Shown piece after piece: positions 12,880-24,093 of a DNA stretch of 64,000 bases. Every line of letters starts with the position of its first letter. Within the stretch, counting starts at the first letter, position 1. Both the position numbers and the translations under genes were made by a program. The DNA is taken from contig NOWV01000265.1 of the NCBI GenBank assembly GCA_003344405.1, positions 1-64,000 of the forward strand, written 5' to 3'. Under the pieces are notes generated by a model. That model made no database searches and had not been told where the DNA came from. It was given only the letters and a program-made list of their open reading frames with translations. Source of the stretch: Trichoplax sp. H2. Its lineage: Eukaryota > Placozoa > Uniplacotomia > Trichoplacea.

Positions 12880-13442
12880 TGTAAAGTAACTTATTATTGT
12901 GATTGTAGACTATTAGCAGTGTTTAGTATGACATACGGTAGTAATTTGCTACATTTATCTTACGATATATTTAGTAGCCCATAATTATAGACTGTAAGGA
13001 TAGACTCTATGCTAGAATACAGATGGCTATATACAGCAAGGTTTTGAGCTACTAATAAGGTTAGAGGTAGAAATAGAATTGTAAATCATATCTTAGGATA
13101 TACTTAGTTCATTGTATTTTGCGAGGTAGGAATAATGTCTACGAAAATATTGTAATCATTTCTATATTGGATTAATGATGGTTCCCTATAAAATATTGTG
13201 ACTAACAATAAGTTGAGTATATGTAAAATATGGTAGAATGCTGCTATGCTGATTGTAGCTGCGAAGACTACGGAGAGTATAAAAGTAGGAGACATTAGAT
13301 TATCTGATTATTCTTTCTTTCTAAAGGTCTTTCAGTAGTTGCATTCTGTTAGAGTAGAGCTATGTGTAGCTAGTCTTTGTATTGGATCTAATAAAGTTCT
13401 AATTTTCTACAACTTTGTAATTTTTGTGATCGGATTTTATCA
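12880..13442. mobile_element. 563-bp insertion with target-site-like duplication
   Basis: The duplicated block upstream of the transporter copies is continuous near 1640 (AAGATACTAGAATCC). Here it is interrupted: GATACTT occurs at 12873-12879 and again at 13443-13449, with 563 bp of unrelated DNA between. A diverged relative of the insert lies at about 18790-19352. Both copies carry, on the minus strand, a conserved 40-codon hydrophobic reading frame (end of the ORF at 13104-13295; 19007 to about 19196), each ending MN-stop. No terminal inverted repeat or poly-A tail is obvious, so the class is unknown. A recombination-mediated insertion is possible instead. Confidence 0.45.
13104..13295 (-). 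pseudogene. Fragment resembling GPCR helices 6-7, inside the insertion
   Basis: A 63-codon minus-strand frame with two hydrophobic segments, HILHILNLLLVTIFY then IFVDIIPTSQNTMN. The spacing resembles helix 6, third outer loop and helix 7 of rhodopsin-like receptors, where NP..Y would follow; here a stop follows directly. The related copy at 19007-19196 preserves the C-terminal part and the stop. Family assignment is tentative. It could be a small membrane protein of a mobile element. Confidence 0.3.
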
Positions 13443-13449
13443 GATACTT

Positions 13450-15903
13450 GAATCCGATATCTCATTTACTGATTCAACTAAAGAGATCTATCTTTAATAT
13501 TACAGATACAAGCATAATCACGAAGCCTACGCAAGAAGTTATTAGTTTATTATGAATTCATCAAAACTGTAAATTAACGATAGGCGGGGTTATCTGAGTC
13601 TATCTGAGGGATACAATAACTACACGTATATAACAGCAATGATATTATGCGAGTATACTTACACCGTAATGCCACGCAAGAACTGTAAATTATTAAAATA
13701 TACTCAGATCAAACTAGAATTCTACGTACATTACCTTCAAATTGATGAAGGAAATCGATGCTAATCAGCTTTTACTGTCATTATTTTATAAGCAGCAGTA
13801 ATCCGGCATCTACGTGTGGTAAACACATAGTATACATTAAAATTGTCGACAAATATTATCGTAAACAATAGTTTGGATAACTGCAGAGAGAAAACCGATT
13901 TTTCTCTCCTTTAGGAGGATTTTATATTGTTCGATAAACTAATTAGTAGAAGGACTGAATGGATCAAGTCTAATCACTGAATTCATGTACTGTACGCACG
14001 TTAATCAAACGAAATTGACAAGAAATTGAAATTTTTATCCTATCGTTTTTGAGACGCTCTATCGCTCAATAATAAATAGAGTGATATAGCTCATTTCATG
14101 GTTGAACAAATCATCACTCACGTTTAATTTCCACTATTTTGGGATATAACATGGACATAATATGGGTTCTAACATGCTATGGAGTGTCTTTCTATGCTAC
14201 AGTATCTGGTGATGATTCAACTAAGTAAGTAGTTCCATCGTTTACATTACCTATACGAGGTGCAATGGCAGAGCCAACCAAACCTGTGCAATAAATTATT
14301 GGCTTAACGTAGATCGAGTAGAATTGTAGAATAAGGATAATGAAGCGGGTTTTTGAGTCTATCTGAGAATATTACAACATGTATAGCTAATGATGCTATT
14401 TATTGACATGGTTTGGCGTCAATGACTGCAATTTTCTATACGACGTACATCTACATACCCCCAGGTAGGAATTGTCAAGTAGTTGGTTACTCGTAGTATG
14501 AACTCAAACTATGGTCTGCTAGATAGTACCAGGGGACTTCTAAGACAGTAGTTATTTTTGTCTCAGAAGCCATCTACTGTAATAATTGATCCATGATCGT
14601 AGCTAATCGTAGCCATTTCAATCATTGCGATGCACAGAAGTACGTACTTTTCTGGAAACACAGGCGGAGACGATTGTTAATAGTGTAACAGTGCTCCTTA
14701 CAATCCTGTTGTCGATTGTTTAATGCTGTCCATTTCAATTAATAATGGTGTACTAATGCCAGTGTCAGATATGATTTATTGAAGCAAAATCCAGTCAAAG
14801 TTGTGGGCCAGACAGGGTAACCAATAATGCGATCTCGTGTCGTGCTTTTATTACAGGAAAGATAAAAGAAGAAATAATGCACTGTACTGCATGCTGTGAG
14901 TGATACGGCATGCACCTATGATAGTACTGAGTACTAAAGAAAGAGAACAGTATAGACTATGCTCTTCAATTAATTGATAATTATAATTACTGTCGTACAC
15001 ATTATATGGTACTACAATATCACGATAAACGAAAATTGTACATAACAAACTGAAATAGAGAGAATGAGAATTTATTGTTTGCCTGTTAAGATTATATGAA
15101 AGCAACTTTGAAAACTGAATTTATTTATTTAGAGATCAGATTACTGTAAAGTGCCAAGTGTCAGCGATAATAACGTAAAGTGAAAATGTGAAAGTAGATA
15201 CGCGGAGTAGAACGAGCGTGGGTTCTACTAGGACGGTGTTGGATTACAGAAATATATGGATTTAAATGACCATCTCCACTGACTACAGCAGGTAACAAGC
15301 ACAGGCGAGATATCTACAGTGATGCGAATCAATATGGAAATACTTTATGACTTTCTTGAATTTTCCATAGTAAAAGCTGTTAAAATTTCAATAAAAGACA
15401 TCCACTGAATGGATCAAGTCGAATCACTGAATTCATGTACTGTACGCACGTTAATCAAAAGGTGCTAACAAGAAATTGAAATTTTTTATAATTATAATGA
15501 ATAATAATCCTTTATAGATGGGCTCATTTGTGAACAAGATCCTGTGTATCATTCTTAAGTAAGTAATGTTATTTTGATAGCGTAACAGTGACGTGTAAAT
15601 ATAGATTTACGAAAAAATTAAGCTATTAATAAGCACAATAATAAACGAAGTAGGTTCGTAGTAGCTTTTAAATACATTGCGCTACTAACAATAGATAAAA
15701 ATCTGTAGAAATCTGTAACAGTTGCTATAAGTATTATAAAGTTAACCTATCGGAGCTGAAGTATCAGTTTATTTATGACTTCCATTACATATGAATATCT
15801 TACTACTGGATACTCGTCGGCAGTTATTCCTAAACTACATTATTCATTGATTCAGAATACTGTATAGGGTATAAGAGTCTAATTGTATTCACTTTTATGA
15901 TTT
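13450..15903. other. Duplicated intergenic mosaic
   Basis: Bases to about 13905 match the region upstream of the left-edge copy. Bases 13908-14960 match the region upstream of the intact copy at 5191-7327. The switch suggests unequal crossing-over between repeat units. Short ORFs here have no family features. Confidence 0.55.
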
Positions 15904-17962
15904 TTAATACCTACAAATCAATACGTTAATTATTTTTTTGGATATAGATTTAGCCTTTTCCAAAGGTATTAATAAAATTACAAATCCCGCTATAAGTAAT
16001 ATTGTACCGAATATTTTCAATACTGAAAATGATTCTTTGAGGACGATCGCGTCAATAACTGCATTAATTGGTATTCCGAAGAGAGAGCCAAGCGAAACAA
16101 ACACTGGATAAGTAACGGCGACTCCAATAACTATACAACAGCTATATAGCACATTTAATATATTTGTAATCATTAGAGGCTCCCAAGGAATTTGAGACCA
16201 GACAAGATTTTCAATTCCCGTATAATGAAATATGATGACGGATATCCATCCCAACAACAAGTTAATAATACCAATAATCGTCAACAACATTGCCCCTTGA
16301 ACTGATGATGCATCACCGATAAAAAATTTTTCGTAGACCTAACAAATATTATATATCTTTTATTACATTATACTTTAAAAGAAATAAATAAAACATCTAC
16401 AAATATTGATAAATAACTAAATTAGAATTATCAATACTCACGCGGAAACAAGCTGCGCTGAAAGCAAACATTGTTGATAAAATAACACCAAGAGCTGCGA
16501 AAGAACCAAAGCCATCATCATATGCAAAGAGTATAATACCTCCTGTAGACAAGCATACTGCTAATGCCTGACAAAATTGATAATTTTTTAAAATGTTATT
16601 CTTATTTTATGGACAAAGCATTATTACTCTAATTAAGAGTTATGTATTATATTTCTGTCTCTATTTATGCTTATTGCTGTCATGGTTTATGAGTAATGAT
16701 TATGATATATTTACCCTAAGCAATATTAACGGCTCTTTCAAAAATATAATAGATAAAATATAGACCATAGCAAGTACCGACGAAAAAACTGCTGTAACAT
16801 TCGTTGGGGTAGTAAAATTTAGAGGATAAAAGTTTAATGTAATAACTATATTTAGGAGTATTGCTAAAGGTAGGAAGCGTAACCAAAAAGTCTTCTTGAT
16901 ATCTTTACGTGGATAAATTTTAATTGATTCTCTAGATAATATCAAAACATCAAAAGTGATGTAAGCCTTGTTGCTGTCGCTTAAGTAATTATAAAGGTTA
17001 GCTGATTGTCGCTTGTCAGTAAAAATTGTATCTACAAGATATAAACTGAAGGTATTCCTACGTCTGTAATATGTTTATCTAACTAGTTTAGTTAATCAAT
17101 AGGCGTTTAGTGATTTCAATAATGGATTAATATATAGCGTATAAAATATTGCCGTGGATACCTATAGATTTGGCCAAAGTTTTCACCCTTGAAAATCATT
17201 AAAAGTATGGCGTAGAGTGGGAAAACAAGTGAATTAGTTGAAGTTGCAATCCTAAAATTTGGATTAATTACCGTAACTTACATTAGTGTCATTAATTCAA
17301 TAAAGTTATAAAATTTCAATGCTCAATCTAATCTATCAAATACATGACAAATTTGTATATCGATATCTTTATCATTATTTTATAGCTAAAAAAATATTAT
17401 GTTAGGGAATAAATATAATGGTGTAGTAAGCTGGAGAGAATATTATTATTATTATTTAATACCGTACTGTACGTATATTGTATCATCTTATTGCAGTAAC
17501 ATGTAATGCTAGTACAATATGTTAAAATTATACGCTTTACTACCGTACCAAGTAAATAACGTTATGGAAGTGAAATTACTCTCGCTTGAGACTGTAAGCT
17601 GTCCAAACTGGTTAATAAGACTGAAACTGATAGCTGTTCCAAGAATAATAATAATTCCATAGATTGTTTTACGAATGGTTAATTCAGAAAACGTTGATTT
17701 CCCTTCCTCGTCGTCATCTTATAGTTGAATTTTAAATAAAGCATAGTTTACGGTTAGTTGAATAATTAATAGAGTATTTTACTTTATAATAAAGAATCGA
17801 AAAATATCGGGTAGTGTTAATTTCTAGATTTAAAATTTTATATGTATATCGTACTCGCTCTATACAATAGTCAGTAATACAGCATGAAATATTCCTACCT
17901 GTAGAGACTTTATTCAAGGATTCTATAGCCATCTCATAGCTATTTATAGAACAATTATCCAT
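15904..17962 (-). CDS. SLC35F3/F4-like membrane transporter, complete
   Basis: Six exons: 17899-17962, 17549-17717, 17162-17251, 16715-16931, 16442-16567 and 15904-16338, giving 366 aa. Exon phases equal those of the copy at 5191-7327; exon 2 is 12 nt longer (an acidic DDDEE stretch just after the exon 1 junction) and the C-terminus is three residues shorter. The order of helices and the motifs TTPTNVTAVFSSVL, AYDDGFGS, GVAVTYPVFVSLG and GIPINAVID place it in the same drug/metabolite transporter group. No frame-breaking change was seen. It is the most upstream member of the tandem array and has a single exon 1 without the 130-bp repeats. Membrane location follows from hydrophobicity; the substrate is unknown. 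Confidence 0.87.
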
Positions 17963-18238
17963 TTTCAGTTAGTGTTTGTTACGATTTCTTTCCAATCTAA
18001 GAAAGATTGGTTATGTATATTAATTATTGATTACATTATCTGTCTGTTTTATCTCTAATTTAAATATTTGTTAACATTACTGCGAATTATCGTGATTATG
18101 AAGTAAAATACAATTGGTAGTCTTAGTTAAAGGTACTTATACGTAAGGATAAGTGAATATATCATGTGCATCTACAATGTACACATATCCATGCATATAT
18201 CGAATAGAACGATCTATCATATTTAACGGTGGTATATG

Positions 18239-18478
18239 TTAATTATATCTAGTTCGAAACATTCTGTATACGTAAGCTAACCACCGATAGAGATATAAAG
18301 ACTTATACATTCTGCTGTATAATTCAGCTAAAGCATTGGTTATAATCCTTAACGCTGTGCATGCTAGGGTACCGTACCGAATCAGCAGTATATGTACAAA
18401 GCAATTACTGGCTACCAATAAATCTGTTAACGTTAGGCTTAAGAATTGAGCATTCCGTATTAGGTCTAACGAGAACAA
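18239..18478 (-). pseudogene. Rhodopsin-like GPCR fragment (helices 2-3)
   Basis: A 79-codon frame contains NAQFLSLTLTDLLVA, matching the helix 2 pattern of class A receptors (LSL...D), and a following cysteine before a hydrophobic helix. The position of the DRY motif reads YRW. No helix 1 upstream or helices 4-7 downstream were found, so this is probably a relic. A related-looking helix 6-7 fragment lies upstream at 19007-19196, in the wrong order for a single gene. Confidence 0.4.
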
Positions 18479-18789
18479 GATCGATTTAACTTAAAGCTGT
18501 AGAATATGGATAATTATGCGCTTAGTAGCTGGAGAAAGTTGAGTAGAAATAGAATTTGCTTTACTTAATAAAATAGAAATGTAAAGTATATCTGTACCAG
18601 TACAAGTATCTGTCTACATTTATATTTTATTAAATAGTGAAAGCAACTTATAATTCTACTCGATTAACTCAATACACAGGAATATACGAGTAATATTCAT
18701 TCAAACCGCTACGCGTTGCAATAACGATACATACAGAGTGGTCCAGTTGGGGAATAATTCCTACATCAGGTGAACATACAGATATAAGT

Positions 18790-19352
18790 GTGTAATGTAA
18801 CTTAGTATTGTGATTGTAGACTGTTAGCCATGTTTAGTATAGTCTAGGGTAGATATTTATCCTAAGAGATATTTGGTAGCCATAACTATAGACTGTAGTG
18901 GTATAGACTCTATGCTAGAGTACAGTTGACTATATACAGTAAGGTGTTGAGTTACTAATAAGGTTATAGGTAAAAATAAAACTGTAAATCATATATTCGG
19001 ATATGGTTAATTCATTGTACTTTGGCTGGTGTGAATAATGTCTACGTAAATACTGAAGTCGTATCCATATCGGATTAATGATGGTCCGCAGTAGAGTAGA
19101 GTTACTAAGAATAATTTAACTACAGTATGTGTAAAATCAGGTAAAAGGTTGCCGTGCAGATTGTAGCTGCGAATGCTACGAAAAGTATAAAAGCATGCAA
19201 CTTTCGATTATTCTGTTAGTTCGTTCTAGAAGTCTTTAGTAGTAGCATTCGGCTAGGGTAGAGCCGTGTGTAGTTAATCTTTGTATAAGATTCAATAAAG
19301 CACTTATTTTTCTAAAATTTGGAATTTCGTGATTGGGTATATATCACAAAGT
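18790..19352. repeat. Diverged second copy of the 563-bp insertion sequence
   Basis: Alignable by eye to 12880-13442 over its whole length, with shared blocks such as TGTGATTGTAGACT, GATTAATGATGGT and GATTGTAGCTGCGAA. No matching short direct repeat was recognised at its ends. It may be the older or source copy. Confidence 0.6.
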
Positions 19353-19734
19353 GCAAAACGTTCAAATTTTCAAGACAATGTCAATCTAAAGTTATTTCTT
19401 ACCATGTATCATCAGTTGGAATACTAATCATGAATTATTTCGTTGAAATACGTGCTCTGTAGTTTGCGTTGTACCTTTTCAGAATGAGTGTAGCAGCTGC
19501 TACCTTGCTGCACTTATTTTTGTATGACCCTGTCCATGATAGCAGTAAACGTTGTCTCCTTTTCTAAAAGTAGTAGTACAGTACTACTACACTTAGACTA
19601 AAACGTTCATGTACACTTTACTAATATACTGCGATTTTAATTTCATTTTAATTAAAGCCACAAACGTCTTTAAGAAACCTCAATCCCCAAGAGGATCCGA
19701 AAGCTCTAAGGTTTCCTCTGCCAAAAATAACACT

Positions 19735-19873
19735 GTACTGTACTGTACTGTACTGTACAGTAGATACCTCGCTCGTATACAGTACGTACTGTACTTGTGA
19801 GTTAATTTGACTGCGCAGTAGTGTATTGTATACTGTAGTAATATACTGTACAAGTGTACAGTACTGTACTGTA
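19735..19873. promoter_or_regulatory. GTAC-rich palindromic cluster upstream of PMF1
   Basis: Runs of ACTGTACTGTACTGTACAG and related palindromes begin about 80-220 bp before the PMF1 ATG. The same motif type lies near the 5' ends of USE1, IER3IP1 and UPF1. A regulatory role is inference; it may equally be a dispersed satellite. Confidence 0.35.
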
Positions 19874-19954
19874 AGGAGTCTCACCTGTTGTTTAATACGC
19901 ATGAGCGGTTACTAGCCGAACCGCAGTGGCGCGTATTATAATAGTGAGAACAAG

Positions 19955-21164
19955 ATGGATGCAGCAGACTTGCGAGAGGTCAACTTGCGTAAAGCTCTTA
20001 ATTTAGCAGTAGAAGATGCCACCAAGAAAGCGCAGTAAGTGGAAATTGAATTGTGTATGATTGTAAATGATAGACAGGTAAATCGTTGGAATGACAATAA
20101 CAAGTTCTTCAAGTGGTTCTAGTGATAATAAAATATGGAACTTAGTCGATTTCATCACCACAAATTGAGTTTGTAGTAAAGAGTACAATTTGTTGAAGGC
20201 TAGAATGTATTCAAACTCGACATAATTCCTTGTTAATGGATTGATCAGGGCTAAATGTGTCAAGTTATATCGGCGTCAATCTAAGCATAATGCTTCCAAT
20301 CCAAAACCTGAAGTTGCGTTAGAAATTATACAACAATGCCTAGAAAAACTGAAAAAGTCTATGGAGGTTTGTATAATATGTACGTTATCTTGTTTTCCGA
20401 TCAAGTCTTCTTGATGAAAGTCTTACAGTACTGTATACTGCTTTAAATGAGTCTATCGTATAACTTACAGCGAATAAAGTCAATCTGTTTCTAATTTGAA
20501 AGGAGTCTAAGTATTTACATTACATAGGTACGTTGGTGTAGGATGATTGTGAATACTAGACACTATTATATATACAGCCTGTTAGCCTGTCAAGTTGTAA
20601 GCAATAAACATCTGTATTCCAATATTGACAATTGTTAGGACGAGTTTCAAGTTATGTTAGAGGAAGAGGAAATTCCGTTAGCTTTAAAAGAATTGGTTAG
20701 AGTACAGAATCAATTTTATCAGCATTTTCCTGATCGTAAAGGTGTAAAAGCTTGGTAAGCCTTCTGTTAACTCAATTAAAATTGACTTAAAGGGAAAAAC
20801 TTTCTTTCATTGAACATTCTATACAGTCATATTCATGAAGATATGAGACTAAATATCGTATTTGTAAATAATCCTGTTACTTTATGTACTGAAGGCGTCC
20901 TACTAATCATTCTTTAACGGATGGACGCAGCGAAAGAATGAAAGAGAAGTTCTACTACCTCAATCAATGCAAGGATGATTTAGTGAAGGTTTGTAATACA
21001 ATCATCATTCAATCAGTATATAATAACGGTAGAATGGTGTGTGTAGTTATTCGTTCGTTTTATAATTAATATTTTTGGCATTATAGATCAAGCAAGAAGT
21101 GGCAGATGCTGCAGAAATATTAAAACAACGACGCCAGATTATTGACGATCATTTCTCATGCTAG
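19955..21164 (+). CDS. PMF1: Polyamine-modulated factor 1 / Nnf1-like kinetochore protein
   Basis: Five exons: 19955-20034, 20249-20366, 20639-20754, 20895-20988 and 21087-21164, giving 161 aa with consistent phases. Nnf1/PMF1 is one of the four subunits of the MIS12 complex, which links centromeric chromatin to the NDC80 microtubule-binding complex. Recognition rests on the C-terminal half: the acidic MLEEEEIPLALKELV segment, the AWRP signature after exon 3, and a coiled-coil end with ADAAEILKQRRQIIDDHF, all in the order seen in animal PMF1. The protein is mostly helical without signal or membrane segment. It is shorter than human PMF1 (about 205 aa), mainly at the ends. It converges on USE1 with about 765 bp between stop codons. 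The N-terminal third is less clearly conserved. Confidence 0.72.
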
Positions 21165-21929
21165 TATCTGACGCGAAGCTAGGTATATGTTGCAAAAATT
21201 TTGTTTTCACTAAGATACGATATGTGCATATTGGCATCAACGATTATAATAATTGTTATGAATACTATTTGCATAACAACTTTTTATTTGCAATTAGATA
21301 CGTCTGCCGTTGCTCGAGAAGATAAAAAGAGAGAAAAATAAAATAGAATTGACGATATCAATAATTACGCATCGGATGTTTTATTATTTTTCACTGCATC
21401 AATTGTATATTCTAACATTGAAAAAATTTTAAGATTTTATTGTGTACCATGTTGTCCTAATACGAAGATGATAAGACATCTTCATTTACTAAATTGTAAG
21501 TTGTTTTTTAGAGTGCCTTATTCTATATTTAAGCTTCTGCACATCTACTGCAGTTTTTAATCGAATACAATAAGCTGCTAATAATTCATTTACGCCTTGT
21601 CCAGTTATTATTATCATTGCCAAGATACGTTAGATTAATAGTGATACGTAATATATATAAACACGTAATGTATGATATATAGAATATTACTGCTTAAAAA
21701 AATTGAAGACATCCTTTTCGTCGTAATATATTTATGTCTGTCGTTGCAGAATACGTAATTAGTATACTCGATATCGCACAAATTGTAGTGATATTTTTTG
21801 GGAATAATGTACAGGAATATATAGTATATAACTCATTTAACATTTTTTATCAAAATCAAATTTGTGATACTGAGTGCAATACTGCTAGTAGATCTAGCAT
21901 ATTATTAAAAATCATACAATATTAACAAC
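21165..21929. other. Convergent intergenic region PMF1/USE1
   Basis: AT-rich, no supported exon. It must hold both 3' ends; an AATAAA-like string on the plus strand near 21336-21341 could serve PMF1. Confidence 0.4.
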
Positions 21930-24093
21930 TTAATAACGCCTTTTAGGAAAGATGCGAATGAAAACAATCATAGATATGAATATAAAGCATACAAAAGCCA
22001 GCATAATCCATAACCACCATGCGCACGGCTTTTTTACATGCTTTGAAAGTCTGTCAGATTCTACCTTTAATCTTTCGTAATTGGAATCAGCAGTTTTATT
22101 TATTGATTGAAGATTCTGGCATCGCCGAGAAAAAAAGAAAGCAGCATCTTTACCTTTATTCTAACAGACTCCATTCCAGGAATTGATACCAAAACATTCT
22201 AGTAGTATAGTTACTGTAAAGTAGTTATCTGCAGTGATTGAATGCATTTATTATTACCTTATTATCTTCTTGAATTATAGCACGCGTTAGTAAACTAGTT
22301 TGCTTTAAGCTCTTGGCCATACCAGCCATTTCTTCAGTTATCTTTTCATGATTGGCGCGGTGGTATTTTAATAAGGCATCGTCATCAACATTATCGTCGG
22401 TAGAGTTTTCATCACCCAGTAACCTGTTATCATTGTTTAGGAGGTCGTTAATATCCGTGTGATGGCGTAGAGAGGCTACATAGTGTCACACTTAATAAAA
22501 GAAATTCGCTTTCTACCGACTTGTTCTATACGTGTAACGTATTTATGAAATTAATCATACCTCTTTCTTAATGATGCTTCTTCTTGGCCTTTCAGTGATA
22601 ACATTTTTTACCAAATACAATATAGAGTTAAATTAGTCATCAAACTTACATGAGTAGATGACTGTTATAGATATCTATTCTTGGTACTTACCTGGTAATG
22701 GATTTTTTTTCTTGATGTCCTATGACCAAAGATCAAACAGCATTAAAATGATATCATTTATAGTGCGTTTATATCAAGGTATACTATTGTATCATACTTT
22801 GGAAAATAACTCCTCCTTCATATCTTTATGATATTTAGATCTTGCAAGATAGTGTAAATTCTTTCCATTTTCGTCAGGATGACTATCACTGTTAAGTAGA
22901 TATCGGGCTGTTGTAGTCGGTTGTTCGATTTCACTTGTTCTTTTTCGTGACTATCAAGATAGCATTAAGGTAAAAATTAAATGATGATATAAGAGAATAA
23001 ACTGTAGCGAAATATCACCAATATCGATATCATATCTAATATGCTTCTGTATCTTATGTGCAAGTTTAACACGTGTATTCATAATTATATAATCGGAGCT
23101 GGTATGCTGTCAAAATAACTACAGTCATTGAAAGTTGGAACTGGTATCGCATGTACACATACAACATACCATATGATACTATTACAAGTACCTTTTCATT
23201 TTCAACATAACACTTCAAGAAATTCATTCTCTTAGTATAATCAGTGATACTTTGAGGACCGGAGTAGCTATGTGGAATTATTGATAACTTTATTAGGGTA
23301 GACGTAAACAGTATCGATCGATAGGATTGAGTCATTCATTGATTAAAGTAGCAATGTAATTTTAGAACTATGACGGAACTATTGTTTAGCCTACAGCATA
23401 TTAGCTAATAGCAATGACTATCGAATTGTGGTAGCTATACAGTAATTATTCTCGTAAGATATTACGCAGTTACTGTTTACGTCAGCACAGCTTACAAGAG
23501 TCTGCTACAGTATCTATGGTTTTTTGTGGATGATCACTTTAGTACGATAGAGTTGAACTCGTTTAGCATGTTGCCTAATAAGAACGAGATCATCTACGTG
23601 TATACTTGTACTCACTATACAGTACTACAGTATCGTCAAGTTGGCATCGTTAACATAATCCATTGATCAACGAAAAGAATTTCAACTTACCTGCCGGATT
23701 TTTCTAATTCAAGATACTTGTTATACAACGTATCGATAAACTGCAACATGACAAAGTACAATCAAAGGGTCAATTACACTTAGTTGAGATTGATGGTATT
23801 CATTTCCTTCATAGCAGGTACTATGTACAACAGCATTGTATTTGATAGTCGACTACAGCACAAAATTATTTCAAATATCTTGACCGACGAATAAATGAAG
23901 AATACCAACAATACCATGATACTGTTATTTGAATAACGACAAGTCCACGTCTATCGACTGTCGACATTGATCTATTTACCCTTTCTAGTCTCCAGTCAAT
24001 TGGCTTATCCGTTCTTGTAATTTCTGATGCCATTGCTTCACAACGTGATAGCAAACGCTGAAAATCAATTTCTATTCTAGTCATGGTAACCAT
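21930..24093 (-). CDS. USE1: USE1, ER SNARE for Golgi-to-ER retrograde transport
   Basis: Eight exons: 23980-24093, 23691-23740, 23192-23267, 22798-22950, 22692-22719, 22561-22588, 22258-22475 and 21930-22115, about 284 aa. USE1 is a tail-anchored Qc-type SNARE that pairs with syntaxin-18, SEC20 and SEC22B for fusion of COPI vesicles with the ER. The N-terminus (RLLSRCEAMASE, DWRLER) and the SNARE/anchor end (EEMAGMAKSLKQTSLL, then WWLWIMLAFVCFIFISMIV) match the family. The stop follows KRRY, a short luminal tail. All junctions keep frame except the one between 22561-22588 (ends with two bases over) and 22258-22475 (needs one). This implies a missing or extra base, an unseen micro-exon or an unusual splice site. 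Family identity is firm; that junction is not. Confidence 0.86.
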
